NCBI GenBank assembly: GCA_024220505.1
Contig: JAKZZE010000021.1
Coordinates: 868,001-932,000, forward strand
DNA: 64,000 nt
Reading direction: 5' to 3'
Origin: Rhizopus arrhizus
Lineage: Eukaryota > Mucoromycota > Mucoromycetes > Mucorales > Rhizopodaceae
In this document: positions 11,432 to 22,979 of the stretch, piece after piece
Position numbering within the stretch: the first letter of the stretch is position 1
How the letters are laid out: each line of letters opens with the position of its first letter
Program-made: the position numbers and the translations under genes
Notes under the pieces: generated by a model
What the model was told of the DNA's origin: nothing
Databases searched by the model: none
The model's input: the letters and a program-made list of their open reading frames with translations, nothing else

Positions 11432-11617
11432 CTAAATTTCACTGAACAAAGCAAGATAATCGCGAAAGAAATTACTATTAGCTCTATCTACTTGACCTGC
11501 AACAGCTCTATCAATGTCTTCTTCGGCTCCAAATATATTATGTATTGCTTTATGCTCTTGTAAACAATGCCCATACCGGAGTTTTTGATCGACTAAAGTA
11601 AGTGGCTTATACGCCAA
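11432..11617 (-). other. Terminal-exon-like open frame, 61 codons, no ATG
   Basis: The frame reads AYKPLTLVDQKLRYGHCLQE, continues through AEEDIDRAVAGQVDRANSNF, and ends FFRDYLALFSEI before TAG. Its composition is protein-like and it contains no methionine. It is preceded by a plausible CCTAG acceptor and an A-run, so it could be the last exon of a small gene whose start lies in the 140 bp before eL30. I could not find a matching first exon in frame. It could also be a chance frame or a remnant. No family recognised. Confidence 0.3.
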
Positions 11618-11756
11618 ATTTTTTTTTTTCTAGGTAAAGACTCTCGAGTACTTTTTGGTTCTCCCTCTCTTCCCAACTTTTGATCTAGTGTGAGTTGCCA
11701 CAAGAACATGAACACAACCGTGAGACAATAAGGCTGACACGTTTATAACAGTTAGA

Positions 11757-12204
11757 ATGGCCCCTATTGCTAAGTCCAAGAAGAACGCCGAGTCCATCAA
11801 CTCTCGTCTCCAACTTGTTACCAAGTCTGGTAAATATACTCTTGGTTACAAGAGCTCCTTGAAGACTATCCGTCAAGGAAAGGGTAAGTTGTACTTGCAT
11901 GTGGAAAAGATGAAGGAGGATCGAATGGCAGTTTGTTTTAGTCAAATTTGTCCTCTTTCTCTTGTAATGTCAATTCGTAAAATACTCATGCTACTTTATA
12001 ATAGCCAAGTTGATCATCATTGCTGGTAACTGTCCTCCTCTTCGCAAGTCCGAAATTGAGTACTACGCTATGTTGTCCAAGACTGGTGTCCACCACTACA
12101 ACGGTAACAACATTGACCTCGGTACCGCTTGTGGTAAGCTCTTCCGTACCAGTGTTCTTTCTATCACTGATGCTGGTGACTCTGATATTTTGACCGCTCA
12201 ATAA
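11757..12204 (+). CDS. 60S ribosomal protein eL30
   Basis: Two exons, 11757-11883 and 12005-12204, around a 121-nt intron give 108 aa, the usual length of the family. The protein reads [20 protein letters not shown], then [20 protein letters not shown] across the splice, [40 protein letters not shown] and finally [11 protein letters not shown]. It aligns without gaps to fungal and animal eL30. Codon use is strongly biased to C-ending and preferred codons (AAG, GTC, CTC), unlike its neighbours, consistent with very high expression. In yeast eL30 represses splicing of its own transcript near the first splice site. Here the intron lies later, inside the coding region, so that mechanism cannot be assumed. 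Confidence 0.97.
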
Positions 12205-14772
12205 GAAGGTTAAATTATTTTATTGAAATAAAATATGTTTCAAAAAACACAATACAAAAGAGTTTGTCCTGTTTCCCTCATGCTTTTATGGTCTTTGTTA
12301 TAATAAGCGTTATATATTCCTGAATTTGATCTTTATTTTGGTTATATGAGCATCTCTTCACAGGAAGGGTAAGATAAAAAGCAAAAGGATTTAATAAGCA
12401 AAGGGTACTGTGCTTTATTATTACTTCGTGAACTGTTCAGAAAAATACTTTATTTTTTCTATTCATTAGTTTAAAAGCTTATGTTTGTGCTGTTAATTTG
12501 TATCAGAAACCATATCACTTTAGGCTATGGTTAAGTTGGGTTATTCTATAAAGGATGATATCTTAATGGGTATTTCCCCTTCGAATTTCTTGCCCGGTAC
12601 TCTTTTCCCTTCCTGAACACCTCAGCCCAGATGAGATATGCTATATACTATGCTAAGTTACCCCATCCAGAGATTATAAAAGATTTATCTTTGTTTATTC
12701 GAAAAGATAATTTTTATTGTGAAATTAAAATTTTTGTCCAAACAACATTCCCTCAATTTCTCAATGAATCCATGGCATCGAAAGTAATAAATTCAGCCAT
12801 CACAAAATATAAAAAAATTATTGGTAATATTTTAATAGAGCTATTTGATGGATGGCTTATAGAATTAATAAAGTCTTTATTATTAAATTTTATAGACATA
12901 AAAAAATTTAAAGAATAGATGGCCGTAATATGTTTAATGGAACGTAATAAATATCAAACTTTGCTCATTAAGCTTATTCTTTCTATCTTCGCTTTTGTCT
13001 TTAACTATTGTCTTCTTCCATTTGCAGTCTTTTATGAAAGGCCATGGTTTATCATGGCACTGACATAAAATCCACGAGAATCTCAAAGATTTTACGTTTA
13101 TTGGCATGATTTAGGCTCTGAAAAAAGAGTATAAAAATCTTAAAGGACCATGAAGATAAAAATTAACAAAGCATTAAAGAAACAAAATAGTAATTATATA
13201 CAGTTGATAGGGTTGCGACTCAGAGAGCATTAATTCTCTGACTCTGCATCACAATCAGTACGACTTTAATAAACTCGATAATGGCATCTGTTTAAGTAAC
13301 TTGTAACAGATATATGAAAAGGCGCCGCAGATGACGCGTAAAATGTGCAAGGTGCTTTTTTTAAAAACAGAAATATGTACGGCATAACCATGATAGTGTG
13401 TGGAGTCATAAGCTTAATGATTTAATTTATATTCAATAATACTTGATTAATCTGAACAGCTCATTGGCGTATACTATTTTTGAAGTTGGCGTGTTTTAGT
13501 AAGTAAGCGTTGCTGTAGAAAGTGCTTGAAAAACAGCTTTAATGGGTCAAATATCCTTTATTTGAATTTTTTTTTTGATAAAAGAAAAAGAAAGGAGATG
13601 AATGATAAAAGTCACTTTAATATCATATCAAAAGTGTAATTACTGAACAATAGTATGTTTTGTGCATAGTTTGTGGTACCCAAATTGCACTCAGCCTAAA
13701 ACTGACAAAGGTCTACAGATCGCGTTTATGGTTTAAAATTTCACAAATCCTGTACAGGTTACTCTGTTATTTGATGATAACTTGGCCTTTACCTACACTT
13801 ATCTTTAATTTTTTGAACTTTATTTGAATATCAGCAAACATGAATTGAAATAGAAATGAAATAACCCTCCCTTACTGGACTTGTAGAAGTTTCTTATTCA
13901 CATCAAAGCGTAACATGTTTGTTTTTCCTATTTTAAAATAATTCAAATATAATACACATTCTTTGCTGTCATTAACGGCGCATAAGAACATATCTGAGTT
14001 GATTTATTTCAAGAGAAATACCTAGAGCCTTGATAAAAGTAGCACGGTATAGTAGAATACTGTCGATTTGTGTTTTTTTTTCTCATCAAAATACACATTA
14101 TCCTTGCTATGATTCCAAGCTAGAAAACATATAATATATAAAAGATGACTTTTTCTTGGTTTGGAATTCTCGCAAAACCCTATCAAATATTCATGAACAT
14201 GTCTCTTTGTACAGCTCGTGCGAGAAAGATAGCTATGCGAGTAAAGACTTTTATAAAAGCTTCAAGCTAGACTTGATCAAGGAAAGGTATTCAATGGGTT
14301 TTCATAATATAATATATCGAGTTTAAGTGTTTACAGATATCACAACTCACTCATGCTTAATAAATGATAAATATATGTAGTTGTCCTCATGTTAGTATAC
14401 ATGACTGCTTAAACTATACAATGATGATGATAAACAACGTTCATGACATAATATAATAGATTATGGTAATCAGGAAAAGGACATTAAAATGGTTATTCTT
14501 ATACTTTTATACCGGTAATTGGATTTGCTTGTAAAGTTGATCTTACGAAACTTTCTCTCGAAATCTAATTTCTTGAGTATTGTAATTGGCTTCTTATTTG
14601 CCATATTACGTTTAGAGAGAAAATGCATAAGTTGTGTTGATTGTTTATTCAATACTCCGACGAATTTGATCCAAAGTGACTGTTCTAAAAGATGAATAAA
14701 ATCCAATTTTGCTGAATTACGTTTCTACTTCTTTTTCTTTTTAAAGTATAAAGAAAAGTTTGTTAGCCATAG
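12205..14772. other. 2.6-kb gene-poor AT-rich region
   Basis: Apart from the 95-codon frame at 12631-12918 and a weak minus-strand frame of 78 codons at 14706-14470 directly upstream of the USP gene (MDFIHLLEQSLWIKFVGVLN, basic, unrecognised), I see no exons. A perfect 7-bp stem hairpin lies at 13220-13241. The region looks like ancient degenerated repeat plus the promoter of the deubiquitinase. Confidence 0.4.
12631..12918 (+). pseudogene. Isolated 95-codon frame, possible transposon-derived relic
   Basis: The frame runs from ATG 12631 to TAG and encodes a very AT-biased, Ile/Lys/Phe-rich protein (HPEIIKDLSLFIRKDNFY, FVQTTFPQFLNESMASKVIN). The same flavour is seen in the transposase relic at 62 kb, although I cannot align the two. 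Upstream bases 12540-12630 also read openly in fragments. It could be a small unknown gene, but composition unlike the neighbouring housekeeping genes favours a relic. Confidence 0.25.
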
Positions 14773-17700
14773 ATGTCCGACAGCGAGGTTGATAGAAGTT
14801 CTATTTCTATAAAAAGAGCAAGAGAGTCTAGTATAGAAGAAGAAGAAGTTGGGCGTGCCTTGAAAATAGATCCTAAAGACCAAGTCAATATAATCACTCA
14901 ATTACAAAAAGATCATTTTTCAGAAGGTCAAACTTGGTGCCTTATTTCCAAAAACTGGTTTACGCGTTGGAAGCAATATTGCTCTCGTCTTGGAAGCCCT
15001 GAACAAGATGCAAGAAAAATTGGAGAGCAAACAAGCCCAGGACCCATCAGCAATCAATCGATCCTTCAGCCAGATGGAAAACTTGTAGAGGATTTAGTGT
15101 TAGATGAAAGTGTATTTGTAGTGCCTGAAGATGCTTGGAAAAATTTGGTAGAATGGTATGGAACGAAGTCAGAGCCTATTGAACGATTGGTCATAAAGAG
15201 ATCTGAGAAAGAGCTTACAGTGGAGCTCTATCCACCTACTTTTAAAGTATTTCCTGTAATCGATTCAACCAATGACTGGAATAGTAACCCTCAGTTTACT
15301 CTATCAGAGAATTCAACAATCCTTGATTTACTAACTTCTGTTAAAGAATCACTTGATTTATCAGAGGACGCTAAAATTTTACAAATTCATTTGCTTGATG
15401 ATGAACCAAATTCACCTACTGTCACCTCAAGCAGTTTACAAAACTCTACGCAACTGGATTTAGAAAATTTGTTTGCTGCTATCTCACTCTCAGGTCAGTG
15501 CAATATTGGTGTTGTAATTACGGATGATGCAAGATTTCCCTCTAAGAATGCAGCCAAACAGTCCGATTCATCTTCTGTTTCCTCAACCTCTAGTGTTTTT
15601 GCAAATGTTTTCAACAATCTAACAACTAACCCTCCAGCTTCTAATCCGCATTCAAATTATCTACGAGGCGTCTGCGGCTTGCAAAATCTAGGTAACACCT
15701 GCTTCATGAACTCTGCTCTTCAATGCCTTAGTAATACACCCCAGCTGACAAAATGGTTTTTGGGTAAGAATACGCGGTATAAAAGAAATCATTTCAAGCT
15801 GACTTATTTTTATAGCCGACAATTATAAAAACGAATTGAACAGAGATAATCCATTAGGAATGAAAGGCCAAGTAGCCGAAGCTTATGGAGAGTTGATCGA
15901 AAAACTATGGGGAGGGCATTCTCACAGTTTTGCTCCACGAGATTTCAAATACACAATTGGTAAATTCAATTCTTCTTTTTATGGATACCAGCAACATGAC
16001 ACCCAAGAGTTATTGGCATTTTTGTTGGATGGTCTTCATGAAGATTTGAACAGGATCGTAAAAAAGCCTTATATTGAATTACCTGACTTTGATGGTATGA
16101 AGGATGAAGAGATTGCTCAACGTAGCTGGGATTATCATCGCGCTAGAAATGACTCGGTCATTGTTGATCTTTTCCAAGGCCAGTTTAAGAGTAAATTGAT
16201 TTGTTCTGAATGTAAGAATGTAAGTACATAGCCTTCTCCTTTCTTTTTGAAAAAGGTATTGATGAAACTTGGTAGGTCTCTGTTACATTTGATCCTTTTA
16301 TGTATTTGTCTCTGCCTCTTCCTATTAAAAAGAAAATCAAGACGACAGTTGTTTACGTCCCATATGATCCAACTCAAAGAATACAACGAATGATTGTTAC
16401 ATTGAACAAAGATGCAAGTATTGCTCACCTTCAGAAAGAGGTAGCGAGAATGATGTCGGTTGACGACCCATCTACAGTAAAGTCATCTTGATAAGAAAGT
16501 ATAATTATTTTCTAATAACACATTCTTTAGCTTTTAGTAGTAGAGCTTTTTTCTAACAAGATATACAAGATATTCCCCCAGTATGAACCTGTAGCTACGA
16601 TTGGTAGTTCAGACATCATTTATATCTATCAACTTCCTGGCCGTCTACCATCCAAGAAAAAAACATCAACTTATTTATTTGCTAGTAGCGATGAAGAAGC
16701 ATCAAAATCCGAAGATGAAAATGAGTTGATTGTTTTCCCTGTCTACTGTGCAACTGTTGAGAAAAATGATGCCTTAGTCTCTACTCAGCCTCAGCAGTTT
16801 GGAGAGCCGTTTGTTATTGGTATTCCTCGCAAGTACGCTACCAGTCCTGATTTGTTGTATCGTTTACTTTCACAGCACGTAGAACGGTATACACATTTCA
16901 AGCTATTTGAAGAAGTGGATGGAGAGGAGCCTGTAGAATACGAAACAACTGTTCACCAGGCAATGGATATTGATGATCAACCACAACAGCAACCTATTCA
17001 TACAGCTGCCGCTGTGACTGCAGCAGGCGGTAAAAGAACAGAGCCTATGTCTAATTTGTTTACAATGAAGGTATTCTCTGGCCCTCGCCACTATGGTAGA
17101 CACACTGAAGAGTTATTACCCTGCTCACCAAGTTGGATATCATCCAACTTAGAAGATTTACGAGAAAGAGCAGAATCAGAACAAAAACTACGTGAGGAAT
17201 ATGAGAAGCAAGGACAGAACGAGCAAGATGAATATGAAGATATGGACATGGAAAGTTCAGTGGCATTGGAAGATGAAGTAGAAAATGCTGCAGCCACCTT
17301 TTATCAAGATGAGACGCCTATCTCTTCTACAGATGCCGACCTTGAATCAATTGATTCCAATAAAAACAATGCTGGTAGCAAGCCAGATTCTCCTGTTCTC
17401 TCTATGTCTGATTCCATTCCTCAAACTCCAGTAAATTCATACAAACCAACATCTACCAAACAAAAAGTCACTTGTCCTCCTAGTACAATTATACGTCAAG
17501 GCGAAGGTATTTTGCTCGAATGGACCTCCAAGAAAGCACGACAAATTTTTGGAGAATCACAGCATGGCAGCATGAATGGTGTGTCTACAAGTGGATGGAG
17601 TGACATTGAAGAACTCAAAGATCTTGATGAAGCAAATATGAATCAAACGGATCAAAAAAACAAGCAAGTGACCCTTTCTGATTGCTTGGATGAATTTACA

Positions 17701-18441
17701 AAGGAAGAAGAATTGAGTGAAGAGGATCTTTGGTATTGTCCTAAATGTAAAAAGCATCAAATGGCTACAAAGAAATTTGATCTTTGGCGTATGCCTGAAA
17801 TTGTAGTAGTTCATCTTAAGCGCTTTAGTCATTCTCGTACATGGAGAGATAAGATTGATGTCCTGATTGATTTCCCTATAGAAGGACTTGATTTGACGGA
17901 TCGTGTGCTGAGTGTTGATAAAGAAATTTTAAACGAAGAAGATCGATTGATTTATGATTTATATGCAGTTGATAAACATTATGGTGGATTAGGCGGTGGT
18001 CACTGTAAGGCATACATTGAACTTGTCGATTTTTATTAAACATATTTTACAATAGATACTGCTTATGCGCAAAACTTTGAAGATAAGAATTGGTATAATT
18101 TTGATGATTCCTATGTTACAAAAGTCGATGTATCAGAGATCAAGGTATATAACACTATTATATACACTTTTGGTGTTCTCACACTATTTATCATACGCTA
18201 GACTCCTGCTGCATATTTGCTATTCTATAAGCGTAGAAGAAATGAGGATCAAGAACCGGCAAAGAGTGTAGATGAAATTATTCAAGAAACAAAGAAAAAG
18301 CAGCAGGCTGCTAAAGTAAATACAGGTGATGAGTTAAATGATGTTGACGATATGCATATAAATAATGAAGTTGACAATGTTGATGATACAAATATTGTCT
18401 TGGCCAAGAAAGATATAGAGGAAGACACATTGGATAATTAA
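14773..18441 (+). CDS. Ubiquitin carboxyl-terminal hydrolase, USP4/11/15 - Ubp12 type
   Basis: Six exons, 14773-15763, 15816-16219, 16276-16476, 16531-18004, 18056-18144 and 18202-18441, give 1132 aa with all phases matching. The enzyme removes ubiquitin from proteins by cysteine-protease chemistry. An N-terminal DUSP-like domain lies at about residues 35-150 ([28 protein letters not shown]), with a ubiquitin-like segment after it. The catalytic Cys box [17 protein letters not shown] places the nucleophile at Cys310. The zinc-ribbon halves are CSECKN and [10 protein letters not shown]. The His box GGGHYTAYAQN (His about 1023, across an intron) is followed by [10 protein letters not shown] long acidic insert (about 590-760) splits the catalytic domain, as in USP4/15. 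The acidic, Lys-rich C-terminal tail is unknown. Its 3' end faces eL14 only 62 bp away. Confidence 0.93.
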
Positions 18442-18503
18442 CTTTAAAATGTATACAAAAATTCTGTTTTTAATTAAAAGCGTTCCTTTTGAATATCTAT
18501 TAT

Positions 18504-19277
18504 TTAAGCAGTTTGCTTCTTGGCAGCAGCAACGGCAGAACTGAGAGCAAAACGACGCTAAAGAAAAATAATTATTAATATCAATGTATTCTTTTATCCG
18601 TTGATAAACTTACTTGGTTCTTGAACTTTGTTAACTTGAAACGGTCAAAGTCAGACAAAGAAGCACGAACGCTACGTTGTTCAATCTTCTTGGCCCAAGC
18701 GGTCTTGTTCCAAGCAGCGACAACTTCACTCTTTTCCAAAGCCTTCTTGAGAGCAGTTTGACCAACGTTACGGGGGAGGCTCTTGAGGACAAGAGGGGTC
18801 AAGACCAAACGACGGTAAGGGAAAGCTTGACGGGCAACACCAGTGGTAGGACCATCGATAAGAGCACGGTTATGGTCAACAATGTCAACAATAACAGCCA
18901 ATTTACCGGCATCGGCACCAGAGTTAATAAGAACAACACGACCAACCTCGACTTGACGCTTAAAAGTACCTTGCTATAGAGTTGAAAAATGTTAATAAAT
19001 GGGCTGATCAATCAAAAAATAATTAGAGATGAATGAAAGTTTGATGGATCCAATTGTGAAAATAAAGAAATCTGTAAGTGAAAATTGTTGATTTATGTCT
19101 GTGTAGTGTAAGAATTATATTGATGCTGATTAAAATTATGGATCGATTCAATGATGCAATTATTAAATGGCATCCCCAAAGAGTTGATACGTGTGAGCAC
19201 TTTATTGTACAAATCCAATCCAGCTTTATATTTCAAATTGAATCCATTCCTTTCATTCATCTATTACATACAACCAT
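18504..19277 (-). CDS. 60S ribosomal protein eL14
   Basis: Three exons, 19277-19272 (ATGGTT only), 18973-18614 and 18557-18504, give 139 aa. The mini first exon is followed by a consensus GTATGT donor and a 298-nt intron, and yields [20 protein letters not shown], matching the eL14 N-terminus. The KOW-type segment [20 protein letters not shown], then [20 protein letters not shown] and [20 protein letters not shown] are diagnostic. The last exon ends AAAKKQTA. Codon bias is strong, as for eL30. The 5' UTR is a pyrimidine tract (CTCTCTCTTTCCTCC) just before the ATG, typical of ribosomal protein genes. The large open frame alone lacks a correct start, so annotation pipelines may miss the first exon. 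Confidence 0.93.
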
Positions 19278-20606
19278 GGCTGATATTGAAAGAGGAGGAA
19301 AGAGAGAGAGTAGAGGGAGTGCTTGAGGTTATATGAGTTTATGCTCTTTTAGCATTTAAAGATGTTGATGTGTCTGCTAATCGGAGTACTACGCCGGACA
19401 TTGCCGGAATAAGAAATTTACATTTTCTTGTAAATCTTTTTAATTTTCCATGTTTTGCTTCTCGTTCTAAACTTGCATTCTCTAAAGGTTTTGGCATTAA
19501 AAAAAAAAAAAAAAAAAAAAGAGAGAGAGAGACGAAGCAACATTTTATGAGAAGGAAAACTATTTAACTATTGTATTCCGAAATCAGATATGATATTCGG
19601 AGAAGATCAAGCCATAGTTTAAAGTGAACAAAGACATGTTTTTAACGGCAGGAAATTAAAATTTAGTCTTGCATGATCTAAGAAGCCCAGTTGTAGTATA
19701 TTTGTTAATACTGTTCATAAAAGTTGAAATTAGTTTATTGACAGAAAATACGTATTTGATCATATAAACTATGACATTAGAGAACCATTCACCAATTTTA
19801 TCCATTGTTCTCTTGTGCGATTTTTCCTGGTGATTATGACATGCTTACTTTAGTTTTATGGTTAAAGAAGCCTTCTTTTTCTTTGTTTTAGTATAGCTTT
19901 CAACTCGTACGACCCTCTTTGCCTGCCTTGTGTTGATGTACATAATCAAACTCTTTTCTTTTTGTTAGTTATATCTTTGAGATGGAAAAATAGCTTTGAC
20001 ACTAAGTACATCTTCAATAAACGTAACCTGCCTGGATTATTGACATTGATTTCTTTTTGTCTGAAAAAAAGAAGCCTCATCACCTTTCAGATATAGTTTA
20101 GTCATGTTTGCTGATTCCCTCTTTTCATCACCTTGCATTCGGATCAGCACGGCAGTTGTGACTTTTTTTTGGCATAGAAAGGCCCTATCCTCTCTCTTGA
20201 ACAGTTTAGTGAATCAGAGGTAGAAGTTTCGAGCAAAAATGACGTTGTAGTCGTCATGATTTACGGTACCATCTTCAGAGACTGACAACCCAAGCCCTCC
20301 ATCCCAAAAAAAATCCAAATCATTACATTTTCCTTTCCACATTGTGTCGTTGATATAATACAGTGTTTTTCATATCTCTTTCTCTAAATTTTCTGATCAT
20401 CCTAACACGTCCATCGTTACCCTCTAGTAAATTGTGATACATCAGACCTAACAGCACATCTTCCCTGCTCATCTGTCCAATTGATATACTCTTGAGCTTA
20501 TGTCAAGATCCTTTTTCTATACTGCTTGATAACCATCAGCTTATAAGCTGCAAAGAATGAGTCAAATCCAAGACTCTTTAAACAGAAAACTGTCACTGAC
20601 CTAAGA
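19278..20606. other. 1.3-kb region without recognised gene
   Basis: It contains the eL14 promoter side, a poly-A plus GA-repeat (19499-19532) and an inverted pair of TGACG half-sites at 20239-20257. Short open frames near 19078-19567 have no protein-like features. No exon chain could be built on either strand. Confidence 0.4.
20239..20257. promoter_or_regulatory. Inverted ATGACG / CGTCAT half-site pair
   Basis: ATGACG and CGTCAT are arranged as a perfect inverted repeat with a 7-base spacer. TGACG is the half-site of CREB/ATF-type bZIP factors, but natural sites use 0-1 base spacing, so function is doubtful. It is the only structured site seen in this gene-free stretch. Confidence 0.2.
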
Positions 20607-21040
20607 ATGATGATCACCATTCTACTGATTACAATCTCAGCTGATCATAAGTGGGCAAAAGGATCCTTACTCACTGTCCTTTCCAGCTGTCGTTCAACTC
20701 TTTCTATTGTTTCCCTAGGCCTCCCAGTATCCTTTACTGAAAGCATAGAGACAGTTTCTTTGTATCCGTTAATCATTAACATGACAGTTGTAGATGGCAC
20801 CTCGTCGGTACGTGAAATGATAGCTGCTTTAGGCATATATAATATTCCACTCAACTTCAAAATATCAGTGATTTCATGCATACTGGGCCGCCATTTGGAA
20901 AATATAAAGACGCCAATGAAGTTTGGAAAATCACCATTCATTTTACAAGGCCGCCAACTGACACAGGGAGCACTATAAAAGGTTAGACATAGGAAAAGAG
21001 AAAAGACGTAATAGGGCTTATAGAAAGCTGCTTGATTCAT
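20607..21040. other. Two overlapping antisense open frames (123 aa +, 131 aa -)
   Basis: The plus frame (20607-20978) begins MMITILLITISADHKWAKGS, and the minus frame (21040-20645) begins MNQAAFYKPYYVFSLFLCLT. Both start with a hydrophobic stretch that could be a signal peptide, and both cover the same DNA, so at most one is likely real. The minus frame has slightly more protein-like content (SKWRPSMHEITDILK, VKDTGRPRETIERVERQLE). The plus frame ends soon after a TATAAAAG sequence at 20972. Neither is recognised. It may be an old repeat. Confidence 0.3.
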
Positions 21041-21542
21041 TTAGAGAAACAAAGTCTGACCTCATTAGAATAACGAGTTCAAAAATTATGTGCTAAATAA
21101 AACATTTAAAATACAGTAAAGAAAAATCACTTGCTTGTAATAAATTCAAGAGATAGATCCATCAGTTTTTTTTTTTTATCTTTAATTTGTGTCGATGAAA
21201 AAAAAAAAAATGACGAGTTGAATTCCAAGAAACTGTAAGCTTGGTTGGTTGTCCAGATTTTTATGTTTATTCCGGGGAAAGATGTAAGAGAAAATAAGGT
21301 TAAAAGGAGATCGGATATGCAAAAATTCTCGAATGATCACCTAAAACCAAGTTGGCTTAAATTAAAGCAAAGTGCGTGTGTGTGTATGTGTGTGTGTGTG
21401 GCTATTTTCAGCCAATCTGATTACCAAAATTATATAAATTTCCAAATTTAAATTTTACAGTAAGCCTCGAAATCTACTTGTTATAAATACAGGGCCCTCA
21501 TTTGATCCTTTTCTTCTCTTTCTCTTTCTATAGACTTATAAA
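21041..21542 (+). promoter_or_regulatory. Upstream region of secreted-protein gene, TATA-like box and GT repeat
   Basis: A TATAAATA box at 21482-21489 lies about 54 bp before the ATG, followed by a CT-rich leader (CTTTTCTTCTCTTTCTCTTTC). Further upstream are poly-T and poly-A tracts and a (GT)n patch at 21374-21400. The TATA position and leader support strong, possibly regulated, transcription of the 21543 gene. Confidence 0.45.
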
Positions 21543-22442
21543 ATGAAAATCATCAACTATGTCTTTATCCTTACAGTCTCACTACGATTCATTTATGCTT
21601 TACCTGTCATTTTTTCCTCTACACCACATACAACAATAGAAGAATTAGTGATAACAGATGCGCCATCCAATTCTATTTTATCAACAGCTGAAGATGATCA
21701 ACCAGTTATAGAAGAAAGCTCATCTACAGAATGCCCTACGACGGAATATGGTATTGTTGTTGAGCACTTTGCTCAACTAGTTGCTACTCACTGGCAATTT
21801 GATCATCTTGATACTATCATATCAAATACGTATCGGACGATCGCTGAACAATTTCAAAAACATATTCAAATCACCACGCAATCGGATAATCAAGACAAAA
21901 CGGACGAGCATTCAACCTACGCACCGGATGATAGGATGGATTTCGATATCCTGCAGGCGCAAATCTTTGGGGCGATACAAGCACATACAGAAGGGAGTCT
22001 GCCTCTTGCATGGGATCATCTTGCGGATAAACTGGGTAGACCAGCACTTGAGAGTTACATTCGGAATATAACGCTTGAACGTTGTACTCTATCTGGCGAT
22101 TTGGTCAGTTCGACTTGCTTACAACAGAAAGCAGAGCAGCTATCGATTGAAATAGAAGAATACATACGCGTCAATCTGGAAGAGATCTATACAGTATTGG
22201 ATGATCAAGTTTTACCCGAGTTATTAACAAAGACAGGCAACGACTTGGTAAACATTCTTAATTATTTTAATAAGATATTCTTGATACAAGATAGCAACCG
22301 TCTTTCTTTAAGCGTCATACCTTGGAAACAAGAACAAAATTTCTTAAAATCGCGATTGATTCCCCTACTTTCCGTTTATACCGATAATGATAATCATCCT
22401 ATGGATTTCTTCTCGCATTACACTTGCTTGTCAAGGGCTTAG
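21543..22442 (+). CDS. Predicted secreted protein of unknown function (299 aa)
   Basis: Single exon from ATG 21543. The N-terminus MKIINYVFILTVSLRFIYA is a typical signal peptide with cleavage before LPVIF. The mature protein starts with a Ser/Thr/Glu-rich linker (residues about 25-70, ending TECPTTEYG). It is then mainly helical and acidic, with VVEHFAQLVATHWQFDHLDT, FGAIQAHTEGSLPLAWDHLA and IEIEEYIRVNLEEIYTVLDD. Cys residues (in TEC, ERC, TC, HYTC) could form disulfides, and RNIT near residue 175 is a possible N-glycosylation site. There is no membrane segment or GPI signal. The ATG follows a TATA box and pyrimidine leader. I do not recognise a family. Confidence 0.65.
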   Translation: MKIINYVFILTVSLRFIYALPVIFSSTPHTTIEELVITDAPSNSILSTAEDDQPVIEESSSTECPTTEYGIVVEHFAQLVATHWQFDHLDTIISNTYRTIAEQFQKHIQITTQSDNQDKTDEHSTYAPDDRMDFDILQAQIFGAIQAHTEGSLPLAWDHLADKLGRPALESYIRNITLERCTLSGDLVSSTCLQQKAEQLSIEIEEYIRVNLEEIYTVLDDQVLPELLTKTGNDLVNILNYFNKIFLIQDSNRLSLSVIPWKQEQNFLKSRLIPLLSVYTDNDNHPMDFFSHYTCLSRA

Positions 22443-22979
22443 CTTTTTTTTAAAAACCCTTTCACATACAGCAATGTATTATACCCTCTTTCTCTTTATT
22501 TGAAAAAATAAAAACCAAAATGATGTATACTCTTTGTTTACTCTCATATTTTTTAAATGTAAATCCTTCTTTAGGTCCCTTGAAAAAAAAAAAAAAAAAA
22601 AAAAAAGGTTTTGTAATCTATAGACTTGTACAAGGTCTGAGATATGTGTGTAAATCTTTGTTTACGGTTACATTAAGCTATATTTAGTTGAGAAGAAGAA
22701 AAAAAAAAAAAAACACATTGCCTTATCTTTTTCAAAAAAGAAAAGCGTCACAAAATTCTCTCGCTGCATCCTTTTGACGCGTTGCTCTTCCCTCTTTATG
22801 AATTGTAAACAATAAATTGCACTAAACTAGTCCATTTCTAAAAATACAAGTCTACATAATACATCATGTGAAGGCCGTTTTTCCTATTAAACGCATCTCC
22901 ATCAATCATAAACTCTGAATAAGGCACGTTCTTTTGCTCAGCAAAATAATAATAAAAATAAAAGAAGAAAAAAACCATA
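22443..22979. other. Intergenic, poly-A tracts, no gene
   Basis: About 540 bp between convergent genes, with A-runs at 22583-22606 and 22699-22713 and AATAAA signals near 22505. Nothing else recognised. Confidence 0.5.

Noticed and set aside
11630..11945. Minus-strand frames overlapping eL30
   Set aside because: Antisense shadows of a highly biased ribosomal protein exon. No homology.
13220..13241. Perfect 7-bp hairpin TCAGAGA...TCTCTGA, considered as a tRNA anticodon arm
   Set aside because: No flanking acceptor, D or T arms could be paired. An isolated hairpin only.
20645..21040. Calling the minus frame a firm secreted protein gene
   Set aside because: The plus strand is equally open, no homology was recognised and no splice or promoter evidence favours it. 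Kept only as ambiguous.
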